NCBI GenBank assembly: GCA_049325475.1
Contig: JBMOLN010000007.1
Location: 62,001-126,000, forward strand
DNA from: MWCR01 sp049325475
GTDB lineage: Bacteria > Patescibacteriota > Patescibacteriia > 2-12-FULL-60-25
Reading direction: 5' to 3'
Length of the DNA stretch: 64,000 bases
A model generated the notes under the pieces. The model had not been told where the DNA came from. It did not search any database and saw only the letters and a program-made list of their open reading frames with translations. Positions 1 through 7,739 of the stretch are shown here, piece after piece. The position numbers and the translations under genes were made by a program. Position 1 is the first letter of the stretch. Each line of letters begins with the position of its first letter.

Positions 1-118
1 ACTGCTCGCCGCCTCCTGGTCGCTCGTCACTATGACTATTTATCCCCCGAAGCTGAACCCATAGGAGCTTAATGTAAAGTCGGGTTAGTCTGGTGGGAAG
101 TACCATGACTGATTACTA

Positions 119-769
119 TCAATCAAAATACTTCTCCCTGTAAAACCTGATCAACTGCTCAACTTCCGGAATACAAGAAGGATCTCCGGTTCCAACTTTG
201 GTCTTACGCTGAACCTCTTCCAATGTCTGTGCGCCATCAAGCACCGCTTCCTCAATATCATGATCCGTAATTTTTAAAACCTTATCGATGATACGACCCG
301 CCTCAATCTCAATCTTATCCGTCTCGCCTTGTTTGCGGTAATAATCATTAATTGCGGCACGCAGAGCCTTGTCACCAAGCACAGAACAATGAATTTTCCT
401 GACCGGCAATCCGTGCAAACGTTCCGTAATATCCTGCGGACGCAAAGCCCGCGCTTCTTCCAGCGTCATGCCCTTCCCCTCTGTCACCATCACGCTCATC
501 ATGGATGTTGCGGCAATCGCACTGGCGCAGCCAAATGTCTTCCACTTCAAATCCTTAACACGGCGTGTTTTTGGATCAACCCTGATCCAAACCCGCATCA
601 CATCTCCGCAAGCCGGCGAACCAACCATGCCCTGCCCGTCCGCTTTATACCCGGCTTCATCCTCCATAAAATTCTTAGGATGAAAAAAATGCTCCTTAAC
701 CACATCGGAATAAAAACCACCGCCTCCCTGGCGATTTTTTACATCAACTTGCTTTATTTTTTTACTCAT
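119..769 (-). CDS. iscU: IscU/NifU-like Fe-S scaffold protein
   Basis: Scaffold on which [2Fe-2S] clusters are built from sulfur delivered by the adjacent cysteine desulfurase. The three ligand cysteines are visible: C54 in SPACGD (Asp56 kept), C81 in FGCASAIAA and C128 in KIHCSVLG. At 216 residues it is longer than plain IscU (about 130). Residues 163-200 read like the Bfd-type [2Fe-2S] domain found in the middle of NifU (TDHDIEEAVLDGA then a GTG-type end), but only C199 of the usual four cysteines remains. A Shine-Dalgarno AAAGG precedes the ATG. It is the last gene of an rrf2-iscS-iscU unit. Family assignment is secure; the role of the cysteine-poor tail is unknown. Confidence 0.93.
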   Translation of the reverse strand: MSKKIKQVDVKNRQGGGGFYSDVVKEHFFHPKNFMEDEAGYKADGQGMVGSPACGDVMRVWIRVDPKTRRVKDLKWKTFGCASAIAATSMMSVMVTEGKGMTLEEARALRPQDITERLHGLPVRKIHCSVLGDKALRAAINDYYRKQGETDKIEIEAGRIIDKVLKITDHDIEEAVLDGAQTLEEVQRKTKVGTGDPSCIPEVEQLIRFYREKYFD

Positions 770-799
770 AAAATTTACCTTTATCGTTTATCATTAACC

Positions 800-845
800 A
801 TTCATCATGCGTTGTGCGCTGTGCACTCTGCATTATGCATTTCTC
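800..845. repeat. AT-rich TGCATAATGCA word repeat (family A)
   Basis: Short imperfect run of words such as TGCACTCTGCATTATGCAT between iscS and iscU. The stop codon and last residues of iscS are read from this tract. Related runs lie at about 2161-2195, 19108-19140, 19858-19888, 22098-22138, 27725-27765 and 48064-48096, mostly directly behind stop codons. Confidence 0.7.
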
Positions 846-2125
846 GTAAAGCGAGTCATGTCTAAAGAAACCGGACTTATCGCTCTAAGCCGTTTCACAA
901 TATCGGGCATGACTTTAATTACATAATCAATATCTTTCACTTTCGTGGATTTCCCTAGAGTAAATCTAAGCGATCCATGAGCGGCTTCATAGCTCATGCC
1001 CAGGGCCAGAATCACATGAGATGGGTCCAGGGACGTTGAAGCGCAAGCCGAACCGGTTGAACAGTAAACCCCTTTGGCATCCAAATACAACATTGCCGCT
1101 TCGCCCTCTATATCCATAAATGAAATATTTACATTGTTAGGCAAACGATTTTTTAGATCACCGTTTAAACGGGATTTTGAAATCTTTAATAATCCTTCAA
1201 CTAACCTGTTGCGAAGCTTAACCAGTCTTTCCGACTCTTTTTCTCTCCCCGCTTGCGCGATATCTAATGCTTTAGCGAGTCCTGCAATCCCAGGCACATT
1301 CTCTGTTCCGGATCTCAAACGTCTTTCCTGACCTCCTCCGTATATCAGAGGCTCGATTTTTATTCCGCGGCGCAAGTACAATAATCCGACTCCCTTTGGT
1401 CCGTAAATCTTGCCTCCATTCAAGGTCAACAAATCAACGTGCAATTTTTCAACATTCAAATCCAAATATCCTGCCGCTTGGCAAGCATCGGAATGAAAAT
1501 AGGGATATGCGCTACCTGTGGCTTTGCGATGTTTTAGAATGGCTTTGCCGATTTCGGCTATTGGCTGGATTGTGCCGATTTCATTGTTTGCATACATGAT
1601 GCTTATAAGCATGGTTCTGTCAGTTATTGCTTTGGCGACATTGGCGGCAGACACAATTCCTGATTCATCGGGCCGTATCTGTGTCAATTCAATCAAGCGC
1701 TCATGTTCCAGTTTTAACAACGGCTCCAAAACAGCCGGATGCTCAATTGCCGAAGTAATCACATGCGGAATTGCATCTTTACCTTTGCGTTTTTTTACTT
1801 CCGCAGTTGCATAATTCACCACTCCCATAATTGCCAAATTATCCGACTCGGTTCCGCCCGAACAAAAAACCATTTCATCGGCGTGTGCGTTTAAAATCTT
1901 AGCCAGCTTTTCTCTTGCGGTTCTTACGGCTTCCTGAGCTTTTTGTCCCGGTGCGTGCAGCGATGAGGGATTTCCATAATACGTATCAAAATACGGCATC
2001 ATCGCTTTGATGACCTTATCATCCACGGGCGTTGTTGCCGCATGATCCATATAGATCGAATTTCGAACTACAAACTTCGAACCTCGATCTTTGCTTGTCT
2101 TGATTTTACGGTTATTTGATTTCAT
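833..2125 (-). CDS. iscS: Cysteine desulfurase (IscS/NifS family)
   Basis: PLP enzyme that takes sulfur from cysteine as a persulfide and passes it to IscU. Visible motifs: MDHAATTP at residue 26, SGGTESDNLAI, SAIEHPAVLEP, PLP lysine K239 in GGKIYGPKG (the usual His before it is Gly), and catalytic C361 in STGSACAS. The start is uncertain. Residues 12-24 are encoded by a TTCGAAGTTTGTAGTTCG intergenic-type repeat, no good ribosome site precedes either ATG, and the conserved core begins at M26 (start at 2050). The last residues and the TAA lie in another repeat. It sits between rrf2 and iscU in the Fe-S operon. Confidence 0.95.
   Translation of the reverse strand: MKSNNRKIKTSKDRGSKFVVRNSIYMDHAATTPVDDKVIKAMMPYFDTYYGNPSSLHAPGQKAQEAVRTAREKLAKILNAHADEMVFCSGGTESDNLAIMGVVNYATAEVKKRKGKDAIPHVITSAIEHPAVLEPLLKLEHERLIELTQIRPDESGIVSAANVAKAITDRTMLISIMYANNEIGTIQPIAEIGKAILKHRKATGSAYPYFHSDACQAAGYLDLNVEKLHVDLLTLNGGKIYGPKGVGLLYLRRGIKIEPLIYGGGQERRLRSGTENVPGIAGLAKALDIAQAGREKESERLVKLRNRLVEGLLKISKSRLNGDLKNRLPNNVNISFMDIEGEAAMLYLDAKGVYCSTGSACASTSLDPSHVILALGMSYEAAHGSLRFTLGKSTKVKDIDYVIKVMPDIVKRLRAISPVSLDMTRFTRNA
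2051..2090. repeat. TTCGTAGTTCG word repeat inside the iscS 5' end (family B)
   Basis: Words of the TTCGAA-TTTGTAG-TTCGAAATTCG type, the same family as spacers at 17558-17583 and 45590-45629. It is read in frame as a 13-residue N-terminal extension before the conserved IscS core. Confidence 0.7.
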
Positions 2126-2160
2126 AGCACTTTAATTCTTTCATTCTTTCATTCTTTCAT

Positions 2161-2195
2161 TTGTTATGCACTATGCGTTATGCACTATTCACTAT
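2161..2195. repeat. TGCACTATGCGTTATGCA word repeat (family A)
   Basis: Imperfect tandem of TTATGCACTATGC words spanning the spacer behind rrf2 and overlapping its last codons. It is preceded by a CATTCTTT microsatellite (about 2138-2160) behind the iscS start. Confidence 0.65.
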
Positions 2196-2654
2196 CTTTT
2201 GTAATGTTGTTTGCTTAAGCGACTTAATCAAATCTTCATGTAAAAATCCCCATAAAGATTTGGATGTGCATTTATCCGCAACCGGGCACAAAGTCCCTTT
2301 GCAGCTCATTCCCGCAATCGGACCTTCCAAAGCAACCAAAATCTCATAAACCGATATGGATTTTGCTTCACGCGCTAAACGATAGCCTCCCCCCGGACCC
2401 TTTCTGCCCTCTATCAATCCCGCCATCTTCAAAGCTGCCGCGATCTCTTCCAAAAATTTCATGGAAAGTCCCATCTCCCCTGCCACATCCTTTAATGAAA
2501 CAAAAACTTCATCCGACGTGGGACGTGGGACGCCTGCCGACCGAAGCCTTGGCGAAGGTTGGTGGGACGTGGGACGCGATTCTTGCTCCGCAAGAATCGA
2601 CATCAGTATCATCCCCGCGTGATTCTTGGCTGAAACCTTAAACAAACTATTCAT
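2178..2654 (-). CDS. Rrf2-family Fe-S-sensing repressor (IscR-like)
   Basis: Winged-helix regulator. The DNA-binding part is recognisable (residues 53-95, ending in KGPGGGYRLAR), as is the Rrf2 cysteine triad C118-x4-C123-x5-C129, which suggests a [2Fe-2S] sensor as in IscR. Residues 26-49 are an insertion between the first helix (ILAEQE) and VSLKDVAGE, where relatives have only a few residues. The insertion is encoded by an intergenic-type repeat with GACGTGGGACG words. It is first in the operon with iscS and iscU. A sigma70 promoter and a perfect TTCCTAG-N7-CTAGGAA dyad lie upstream, so autorepression is likely. Confidence 0.9.
   Translation of the reverse strand: MNSLFKVSAKNHAGMILMSILAEQESRPTSHQPSPRLRSAGVPRPTSDEVFVSLKDVAGEMGLSMKFLEEIAAALKMAGLIEGRKGPGGGYRLAREAKSISVYEILVALEGPIAGMSCKGTLCPVADKCTSKSLWGFLHEDLIKSLKQTTLQKIVNSA
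2516..2578. repeat. GACGTGGGACG repeat inserted in the rrf2 coding sequence
   Basis: Two GTGGGACG copies flank a CGACCGAAGCCTTGGCGAAGG-type core (given here only in part in other entries). The block keeps the reading frame and adds about 22 Pro/Ser/Arg-rich residues to the Rrf2 protein, between the first helix and the DNA-recognition helices. Confidence 0.7.
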
Positions 2655-2722
2655 AATACGATTGATATCGCTTTAGCGATTCATCCATTGGTAATTGGAA
2701 TTTGGTAATTGGTAATTATATT

Positions 2723-2770
2723 TTCCTAGTATGTGGCTAGGAATATAACTTAGATAGCAACACCTGTCAA
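2723..2770 (-). promoter_or_regulatory. Fe-S operon promoter with 7-7-7 operator dyad
   Basis: On the minus strand: -35 TTGACA (2765-2770), a 17-base spacer, -10 TATATT (2742-2747). A perfect inverted repeat TTCCTAG-N7-CTAGGAA occupies 2723-2743, overlapping the -10 box and the start point. Position and symmetry fit an operator for the Rrf2 protein encoded just downstream; binding is inferred. Confidence 0.75.
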
Positions 2771-2800
2771 GATTAATTTCTCCAAACCGCCCAAGCGCGA

Positions 2801-2806
2801 TATAAT
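2801..2806 (+). promoter_or_regulatory. -10 box of the lipoprotein gene at 2816
   Basis: Perfect TATAAT nine bases before the ATG, giving a leader of about three bases. No clear -35 box is seen at the usual distance, and no Shine-Dalgarno. Confidence 0.5.
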
Positions 2807-2815
2807 AAGCCAAGT

Positions 2816-3910
2816 ATGCCAAAAAACAAATTTTTAGCTTTTATCGCAATCATTACCCTTTCAGCAGGCTGTCTGCCCGATATCCAAGTACCAAACATTG
2901 CCGTATCTTTAGATAATACCGACGCTGTAATAACTCAAAGCCAAGGCTTTGGCATTTTACCGGGCACAATCCACACTCCGGCAATAAACCGCGGCGAAAT
3001 CATCATCAATACCGACTTGCCGTCATTGCAACCCGAAGTCACTGTGGTAAAAATTCCGGGCAGCGGATTAAATACAACCCGATTCCAAAACCTCACTCAC
3101 TCCCTCGGCATGCCAATCGGCCTGCTCGGCGATAACGCAAAAAACCTCACACTGTCTTTTTCCTGGACCAACGATAAAAACGTTGCCTGGGCATTTGATT
3201 CAACCACCAAAAAAATCTCCTTTTTGGATGCCGGAAATTCCCCGGAAAATACAACCGTAAACTTCTGGCCCGATGACGAAAAAATAATTGATGCGGCGCG
3301 CGATTTTTTGGAAAAACGCGGTATGGACCCCGCCGACTATCGCAACATTGATATTCAAAGCGATTGGAAGAATTGGAAAACCGATCTGGAAGAAGAAACC
3401 CATTGTTTTACTTCGGGCATGCTCGCCGAAATCAATAATTTGGATTCCGGACGTAAAATTGCCGAATCTTCTTCTCCTGAATCTTACATCGGTAATTGCA
3501 TAACAACCCAGCTCCCTTCACGCATTCCTGTCACATTTCAACGCATCGTGGATGAACGCAATATTTTGGATAAAATCGGTACGCCTCAGCCGGGCGGAGT
3601 CATTGTTCTAAACGCTGATACATTGGAAGCCGAATACGGCTGGTTCCTTTTACCGCAAGAGGCTCAACGCTCCGATTATCCCGCAATCCCCGCAACAGAA
3701 ATGGCTCAGCGCCTGCAATCCGGCGGTTTGGGCGGGCTCGCGAGCGGTACAGTTGAAATTACGGAAACTTTTTTTGCTTTTGTCCCGCTCCGCGGCCAAG
3801 ATCTTTATGGACCGGAATATTTAATTCCGTGCTTGGTTGGCCAAGGCCAAAGAATACTCAATTCCGTATCCGAACCTTACTGGATTGTGGTACCGCTGGT
3901 CGCAGAATAA
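2816..3910 (+). CDS. Secreted lipoprotein of unknown function
   Basis: 364 residues. The N-terminus is a lipoprotein signal (short basic start, hydrophobic stretch, lipobox LSAGC with Cys19), so the mature protein should be anchored to the outer face of the membrane. The rest is soluble, with no transmembrane segment and no motif I recognise. The gene for a polytopic membrane protein starts three bases after its stop, so the two are almost certainly co-transcribed and may act together. The start follows a TATAAT box by nine bases, so the mRNA is nearly leaderless. Confidence 0.8.
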   Translation: MPKNKFLAFIAIITLSAGCLPDIQVPNIAVSLDNTDAVITQSQGFGILPGTIHTPAINRGEIIINTDLPSLQPEVTVVKIPGSGLNTTRFQNLTHSLGMPIGLLGDNAKNLTLSFSWTNDKNVAWAFDSTTKKISFLDAGNSPENTTVNFWPDDEKIIDAARDFLEKRGMDPADYRNIDIQSDWKNWKTDLEEETHCFTSGMLAEINNLDSGRKIAESSSPESYIGNCITTQLPSRIPVTFQRIVDERNILDKIGTPQPGGVIVLNADTLEAEYGWFLLPQEAQRSDYPAIPATEMAQRLQSGGLGGLASGTVEITETFFAFVPLRGQDLYGPEYLIPCLVGQGQRILNSVSEPYWIVVPLVAE

Positions 3911-3913
3911 TTT

Positions 3914-5482
3914 ATGCCCGATCTTAAGAGCCTTTGGCAACATTGGCATTTTGGGCTCTGCCTGTCGCTTGCAATTGTTGTATATCAAATTACGACAGCT
4001 CTTATTTTTATTACCCTCACTCCTAATGGATATTCTTGGAACGGAGCCAACATCACCAACAGCAGTGATACGGCGGTATATCTAAGCTACTTAACCCAAG
4101 GCAAAGACCGAATAATTCTCACTAATTTCTACAATAATTTCCCACAGACTCCACGCTTTGACCCTTTTTGGTCGTTATTTGGCCAACTCGCTAAAATCGG
4201 GCTTTCGCCCATATTAATCTACGAGATTCTCCGTTATCTCGCAGGCTTTCTGTTTGGTTTTACAATCTACGCAACCGCTAAATCTATCATTAATGATAAA
4301 AAGCGCGCGCGGTTCATCTCCCTTTTAACCCTTTCAGGATTAACCATGGGCTGGATTTTTTATTGCATTGCCTTATTTTTCAAAATCAACCTTCCCAATA
4401 GCCCGGCCGATCTGGTTACTGAATTCTCTTTAATACAAATGATTAACGCGGCTCCGCACATACTGTTCTCTTTCTGCCTCATGCTTATGGCCGTCCGCTT
4501 GGTCTATCAATCATTTTTACAAAACAAGCCTCTGCTCTTCGCAGGATTCCTGATCCTGATTCAAACTTCATTCCACCCCTATTTCATTCCCTTTTATGGA
4601 ATCTTAAGCATCTTGCTGACTGTGGCGGCCTATAAAAAACTCCGGCTTCAAGCCATAAAAAAACTTTTAACAATCAATATCTTTTTAATCCCTTCGGCAA
4701 TCTATTACATCTTTTTAATTTTTAAAGATAACCGGCTCCGTTCACACCACCTCGTCAACAATCAGCTCCCATTGGATCCCTGGTATTTCTGGCCGTTGAT
4801 TCTTTTGCCGGTTTTATTCGCGACAATCTGGCTGATTAAAAATAAAAATCATAATAATCTTAACATTCAATGGTCATACTTTTGGATCGCTTCCGCGATT
4901 ATTTGCATGATTCTGCCCTTTCCCTGGACTCGCAAATACACCCAAGGTCTGTCACAAATTTTTGTTTTAGCGACTTTGCCATTTTGGTTAATGTTTTATG
5001 AAAAATTCATCAAACAAAACAGCAAGCTGTTTATAGGGGCTTTAATTTTTATTATCTTTACTCCATATTTATTTATATTGAATTCACAGATCCAAACGGC
5101 TATTAACAGCAACGGGCAATATCTTTTTTACTTCCCCGATAAACTCATCCGAGCTTGGCAATCAATTCCTAAAGATCCTGACAACCTGATCATCACAACC
5201 AACATCCGCATCAACCTTTGGACACCGAGATACGCTAACAACAAAGTTTACATCGGACACGCTCATGAAACACCTGACTTTTCCGCAAGGCAAGCGGAAT
5301 TCGATTCTTGGCGTCAAACTGACAGCTCCGTTCAATTCAATCAATTTTTAGATAACAATCAAATTACCCACCTCATAACTTTAAATCCGGCCGATACTGA
5401 AACACGCGGGTCTTTATTATCCGATAATTGGCTGCAAACCTTTTATCAAGACGGAATATCAATCTGGCAGCGCCAAAATTAG
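3914..5482 (+). CDS. Polytopic membrane protein, possibly GT-C-like
   Basis: 522 residues with about ten to twelve hydrophobic segments, a loop after the first segment with Asp (NSSDTAVYLSY), and a soluble C-terminal part of about 130 residues. This layout resembles GT-C glycosyltransferases of the PMT/oligosaccharyl type, but no diagnostic motif is secure. It follows the lipoprotein gene by three bases. A role in envelope glycan or protein modification is only an inference from topology. Confidence 0.75.
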   Translation: MPDLKSLWQHWHFGLCLSLAIVVYQITTALIFITLTPNGYSWNGANITNSSDTAVYLSYLTQGKDRIILTNFYNNFPQTPRFDPFWSLFGQLAKIGLSPILIYEILRYLAGFLFGFTIYATAKSIINDKKRARFISLLTLSGLTMGWIFYCIALFFKINLPNSPADLVTEFSLIQMINAAPHILFSFCLMLMAVRLVYQSFLQNKPLLFAGFLILIQTSFHPYFIPFYGILSILLTVAAYKKLRLQAIKKLLTINIFLIPSAIYYIFLIFKDNRLRSHHLVNNQLPLDPWYFWPLILLPVLFATIWLIKNKNHNNLNIQWSYFWIASAIICMILPFPWTRKYTQGLSQIFVLATLPFWLMFYEKFIKQNSKLFIGALIFIIFTPYLFILNSQIQTAINSNGQYLFYFPDKLIRAWQSIPKDPDNLIITTNIRINLWTPRYANNKVYIGHAHETPDFSARQAEFDSWRQTDSSVQFNQFLDNNQITHLITLNPADTETRGSLLSDNWLQTFYQDGISIWQRQN

Positions 5483-5508
5483 ACCAATCCCATTCCAGCA
5501 GTTAAAAT
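5479..5508 (+). promoter_or_regulatory. gpsA promoter, near-leaderless
   Basis: -35 TTAGAC (5479-5484), 18-base spacer, -10 TAAAAT (5503-5508), nine bases before the gpsA ATG. No Shine-Dalgarno fits in the remaining leader. Confidence 0.45.
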
Positions 5509-5517
5509 GTCATTATT

Positions 5518-6522
5518 ATGAAAAAGACAAAAATCGCCATTTTGGGTGCCGGCAATATGGCTACCGCCTTGGCCTATCATCTGGCCCTGCAAAAACACGA
5601 TATCCGTTTGTACTGCATCGAACCGGATGTTTTAAAGCGGATCAATTCCAAACACTGCAACGATAAATACATGCCGGGCATACATTTGCCTAAAAATATC
5701 CGAGCTTGCGCGGATATAAAATCCACCCTTGCAAAAGCATCGATTATCTTTATTGCCGTTCCGTCTAAATATGCCGTTGAAGTCATCACGCAAGCCAAAC
5801 CCTTCATAGCCAAAAACGCCAAAATTGCCTGCATAAGCAAGGGCTTGGATGCGGACAGCAAACAGCCTGTTGTTATGGAAATTCAAAAACTTCTGCCCGT
5901 CGCCAATAAAAAATCCATCTGCATGGTCGGCGGACCGGCCATTGCCACGGAAATGGTTAATGGCAACCCTACCGCCATGATAGTTGCCGGCAAAAATCCC
6001 GCTGCCAGAAAATTTATTGCCAGCATTCTCCGCGGCAATAATGTTAAAGTCGCCGAATCAACCGACATGCTCGGCGTCGGTCTGGCTTCTGCCTTAAAAA
6101 ACGCCTACGCTATTGCACTGGGCTTTTGCGACGGCTTGCGTCACCCCGCCAACACCAAAGCATTTATAGTAACTTTGGCGGTTACGGAAATGTCCGGCAT
6201 CATGCTCAAAGCCGGAGCCGATCCCAAAACCGCTCCGTCCCTGGCGGGCCTCGGCGATCTTTTAGTCACCGGCTGGTCGCCTCACGGCCGCAACCGCAAA
6301 TACGGTGAACGCCTTGTCCGTTCTCAAACTAATGATTTACAAAAATTGGGACTAACAACCGTCGAAGGCATCGCGGCGGCAGAGCACGGATTGGCTCTGG
6401 CCAAAAAACTTGGCGCAAGAACACCGCTTCTGCAAGCTATCAAAACAGGCGTCTCCGCCAAGTCCAACTGCCACAAACCCTTTATAAACTTCCTCGAAAA
6501 TCTCAAACTCGGTCTGATTTGA
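5518..6522 (+). CDS. gpsA: Glycerol-3-phosphate dehydrogenase [NAD(P)+]
   Basis: Reduces dihydroxyacetone phosphate to sn-glycerol-3-phosphate for phospholipid synthesis. Visible: Rossmann motif GAGNMATALAYHLA at the N-terminus, GGPAIATEM, the catalytic-lysine region SALKNAYAIALGFCDGL, and the substrate-binding LAGLGDLLVTGWSPHGRNRKYG. Length 334 is normal for the family. It stands alone, with a near-leaderless promoter directly upstream. Together with glpK at 17.6 kb it gives two routes to glycerol-3-phosphate. Confidence 0.96.
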   Translation: MKKTKIAILGAGNMATALAYHLALQKHDIRLYCIEPDVLKRINSKHCNDKYMPGIHLPKNIRACADIKSTLAKASIIFIAVPSKYAVEVITQAKPFIAKNAKIACISKGLDADSKQPVVMEIQKLLPVANKKSICMVGGPAIATEMVNGNPTAMIVAGKNPAARKFIASILRGNNVKVAESTDMLGVGLASALKNAYAIALGFCDGLRHPANTKAFIVTLAVTEMSGIMLKAGADPKTAPSLAGLGDLLVTGWSPHGRNRKYGERLVRSQTNDLQKLGLTTVEGIAAAEHGLALAKKLGARTPLLQAIKTGVSAKSNCHKPFINFLENLKLGLI

Positions 6523-6638
6523 CTTTGCTACGGACAAATCGCGGCTCGTCTCTGCAGAGACTTGCATGCTATGACTATTTACTAAGACTTCATTCTTTAT
6601 TCTTTATTATTTATTATTTATTATTTATTAATTAATGT

Positions 6639-7085
6639 ATGTTACTCCCCGAATCCCTCCAGCATTTCCCCGACCCGACTTTAATTGTTATAGCTGATTT
6701 TGGTAAGTGCAAAGTTTACAAAGCCGAAAATATTGACTTTGATGAAATCGCTTCACTCGAGGCTGATGAACCGCCTCGTCCGGACTCTGAAAGTTCGGTC
6801 GCCGTCGGTCCCGGACGCCGCACTAAAAACGACGCAGAAACAGATGAAGGTGAAGACAGAAAAAAATACGCCAAAGAAATTGCCGGTGCAATAACCGACA
6901 AATCAGACGACCACGGCATCAAAGAAATACAACTCATCATGCCAGCCGAACTCTTGCGCCGCGTTCAAGATGTTTTATCAAAAGATGTTTTAAACATAAT
7001 TACAAAATCTCTGGATAAAGATCTCATGAAAAACGATCTGATGGACGCAATGCAAAGACTGGCGAAAATTCCCAAAAAACTCTAG
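6639..7085 (+). CDS. Host-attachment-protein-like (PF10116-like) small protein
   Basis: 148 residues, very acidic and charged in the middle. The N-terminus (LIVIADFGKCKVYKAE), an alpha-helical KKYAKEIAGAI block and a later IQLIMPAELLRRVQDVL resemble the family described as required for attachment to host cells, related to eRF1/Pelota-type RNase-H-like folds. The match is by general pattern, not by a catalytic motif. It follows an AT-rich spacer with TTATTTA repeats and ends at a clear terminator. Confidence 0.55.
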   Translation: MLLPESLQHFPDPTLIVIADFGKCKVYKAENIDFDEIASLEADEPPRPDSESSVAVGPGRRTKNDAETDEGEDRKKYAKEIAGAITDKSDDHGIKEIQLIMPAELLRRVQDVLSKDVLNIITKSLDKDLMKNDLMDAMQRLAKIPKKL

Positions 7086-7103
7086 TTAGTTGACGTAAAA
7101 TTA

Positions 7104-7136
7104 AAAAAGTGATGAAATTCCCGCATCGCTTTTTTA
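7104..7136 (+). terminator. Rho-independent terminator after the 6639 gene
   Basis: Eleven-pair stem AAAAAGTGATG / CATCGCTTTTT with a short loop and T-run. It also lies just upstream of the Shine-Dalgarno of the next gene. Confidence 0.7.
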
Positions 7137-7153
7137 ATTGCCAAGGAGGAACC

Positions 7154-7450
7154 ATGCAATTAAAAATGCAAAACGGTCCTTTAACCAACATCTGCCCGGG
7201 TGATATCATCCGCATTTCCTTGAACCGGGGCTCTGTCAGTTTTTGGCGTGATGGGAAGCCGCTCCTCATCATTGATCCGGTTTTAGGCGAACTTCAACAC
7301 CTTCAAATGGACCCAAACGGCATCCGCATGCCCGATACTGAAAATTTTGCCAAGCTGATAGCAACCGTTGCCGATCTTGACTATAAAGTAAACAAGCTTG
7401 AAGTCTTAGCCATCGAGTACCTCCTCACCCTCAATTCGGAGCAAAAATGA
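7154..7450 (+). CDS. Small protein of unknown function, paralogue 1
   Basis: 98 residues from the ATG placed six bases after a perfect AAGGAGG, which fixes this start rather than an upstream in-frame ATG inside the terminator hairpin. Soluble, no signal. The pattern GDIIRISLNRGSVSF and the end KLIATVADLDYKVNK match the next protein (GDKAVINLRSSTVAF and TLICSIAGLDYELNS), so the two are diverged tandem paralogues, perhaps a heteromeric pair. The stop overlaps the next start (ATGA), meaning translational coupling. I do not recognise the family. Confidence 0.75.
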   Translation: MQLKMQNGPLTNICPGDIIRISLNRGSVSFWRDGKPLLIIDPVLGELQHLQMDPNGIRMPDTENFAKLIATVADLDYKVNKLEVLAIEYLLTLNSEQK

Positions 7451-7716
7451 ACCTGCGAACCAGAGACGGCAAACCCGCAATACTTCAAATTGGCGATAAA
7501 GCAGTCATCAACCTGCGCAGCTCAACTGTTGCTTTTAGCCGGCCCCAAGAAGGATCGTTGTACTTTTCAGGCAGAAACGATAATCAATTGCTGCTCATCA
7601 GCGGTCACGGAACGCTGGAACCCGTTAGCATGATGACTCTTATTTGCTCGATTGCCGGCCTCGATTACGAGCTTAACAGTGAAACTGATGATAAGTGTGT
7701 TTTTACTCTTAAATAA
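7447..7716 (+). CDS. Small protein of unknown function, paralogue 2
   Basis: 89 residues, starting in an ATGA overlap with the upstream paralogue. It shares a beta-rich first half and the SIAGLDYELN tail with that protein. No cysteine motif, membrane segment or known domain. A strong terminator overlaps its stop codon, closing the two-gene unit. Confidence 0.75.
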   Translation: MNLRTRDGKPAILQIGDKAVINLRSSTVAFSRPQEGSLYFSGRNDNQLLLISGHGTLEPVSMMTLICSIAGLDYELNSETDDKCVFTLK

Positions 7717-7739
7717 TCTGCCCAACTGGCAGATTTTTA
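7715..7739 (+). terminator. Terminator of the small-paralogue pair
   Basis: Stem AATCTGCC (7715-7722) / GGCAGATT (7728-7735) followed by Ts. It lies between convergent genes. Confidence 0.75.

Noticed and set aside
1..118. A gene or RNA at the left edge
   Set aside because: No open frame, tRNA fold or motif could be supported in these 118 bases; a TATGACTATTTA phrase recurs at 6570 but is too short to name.
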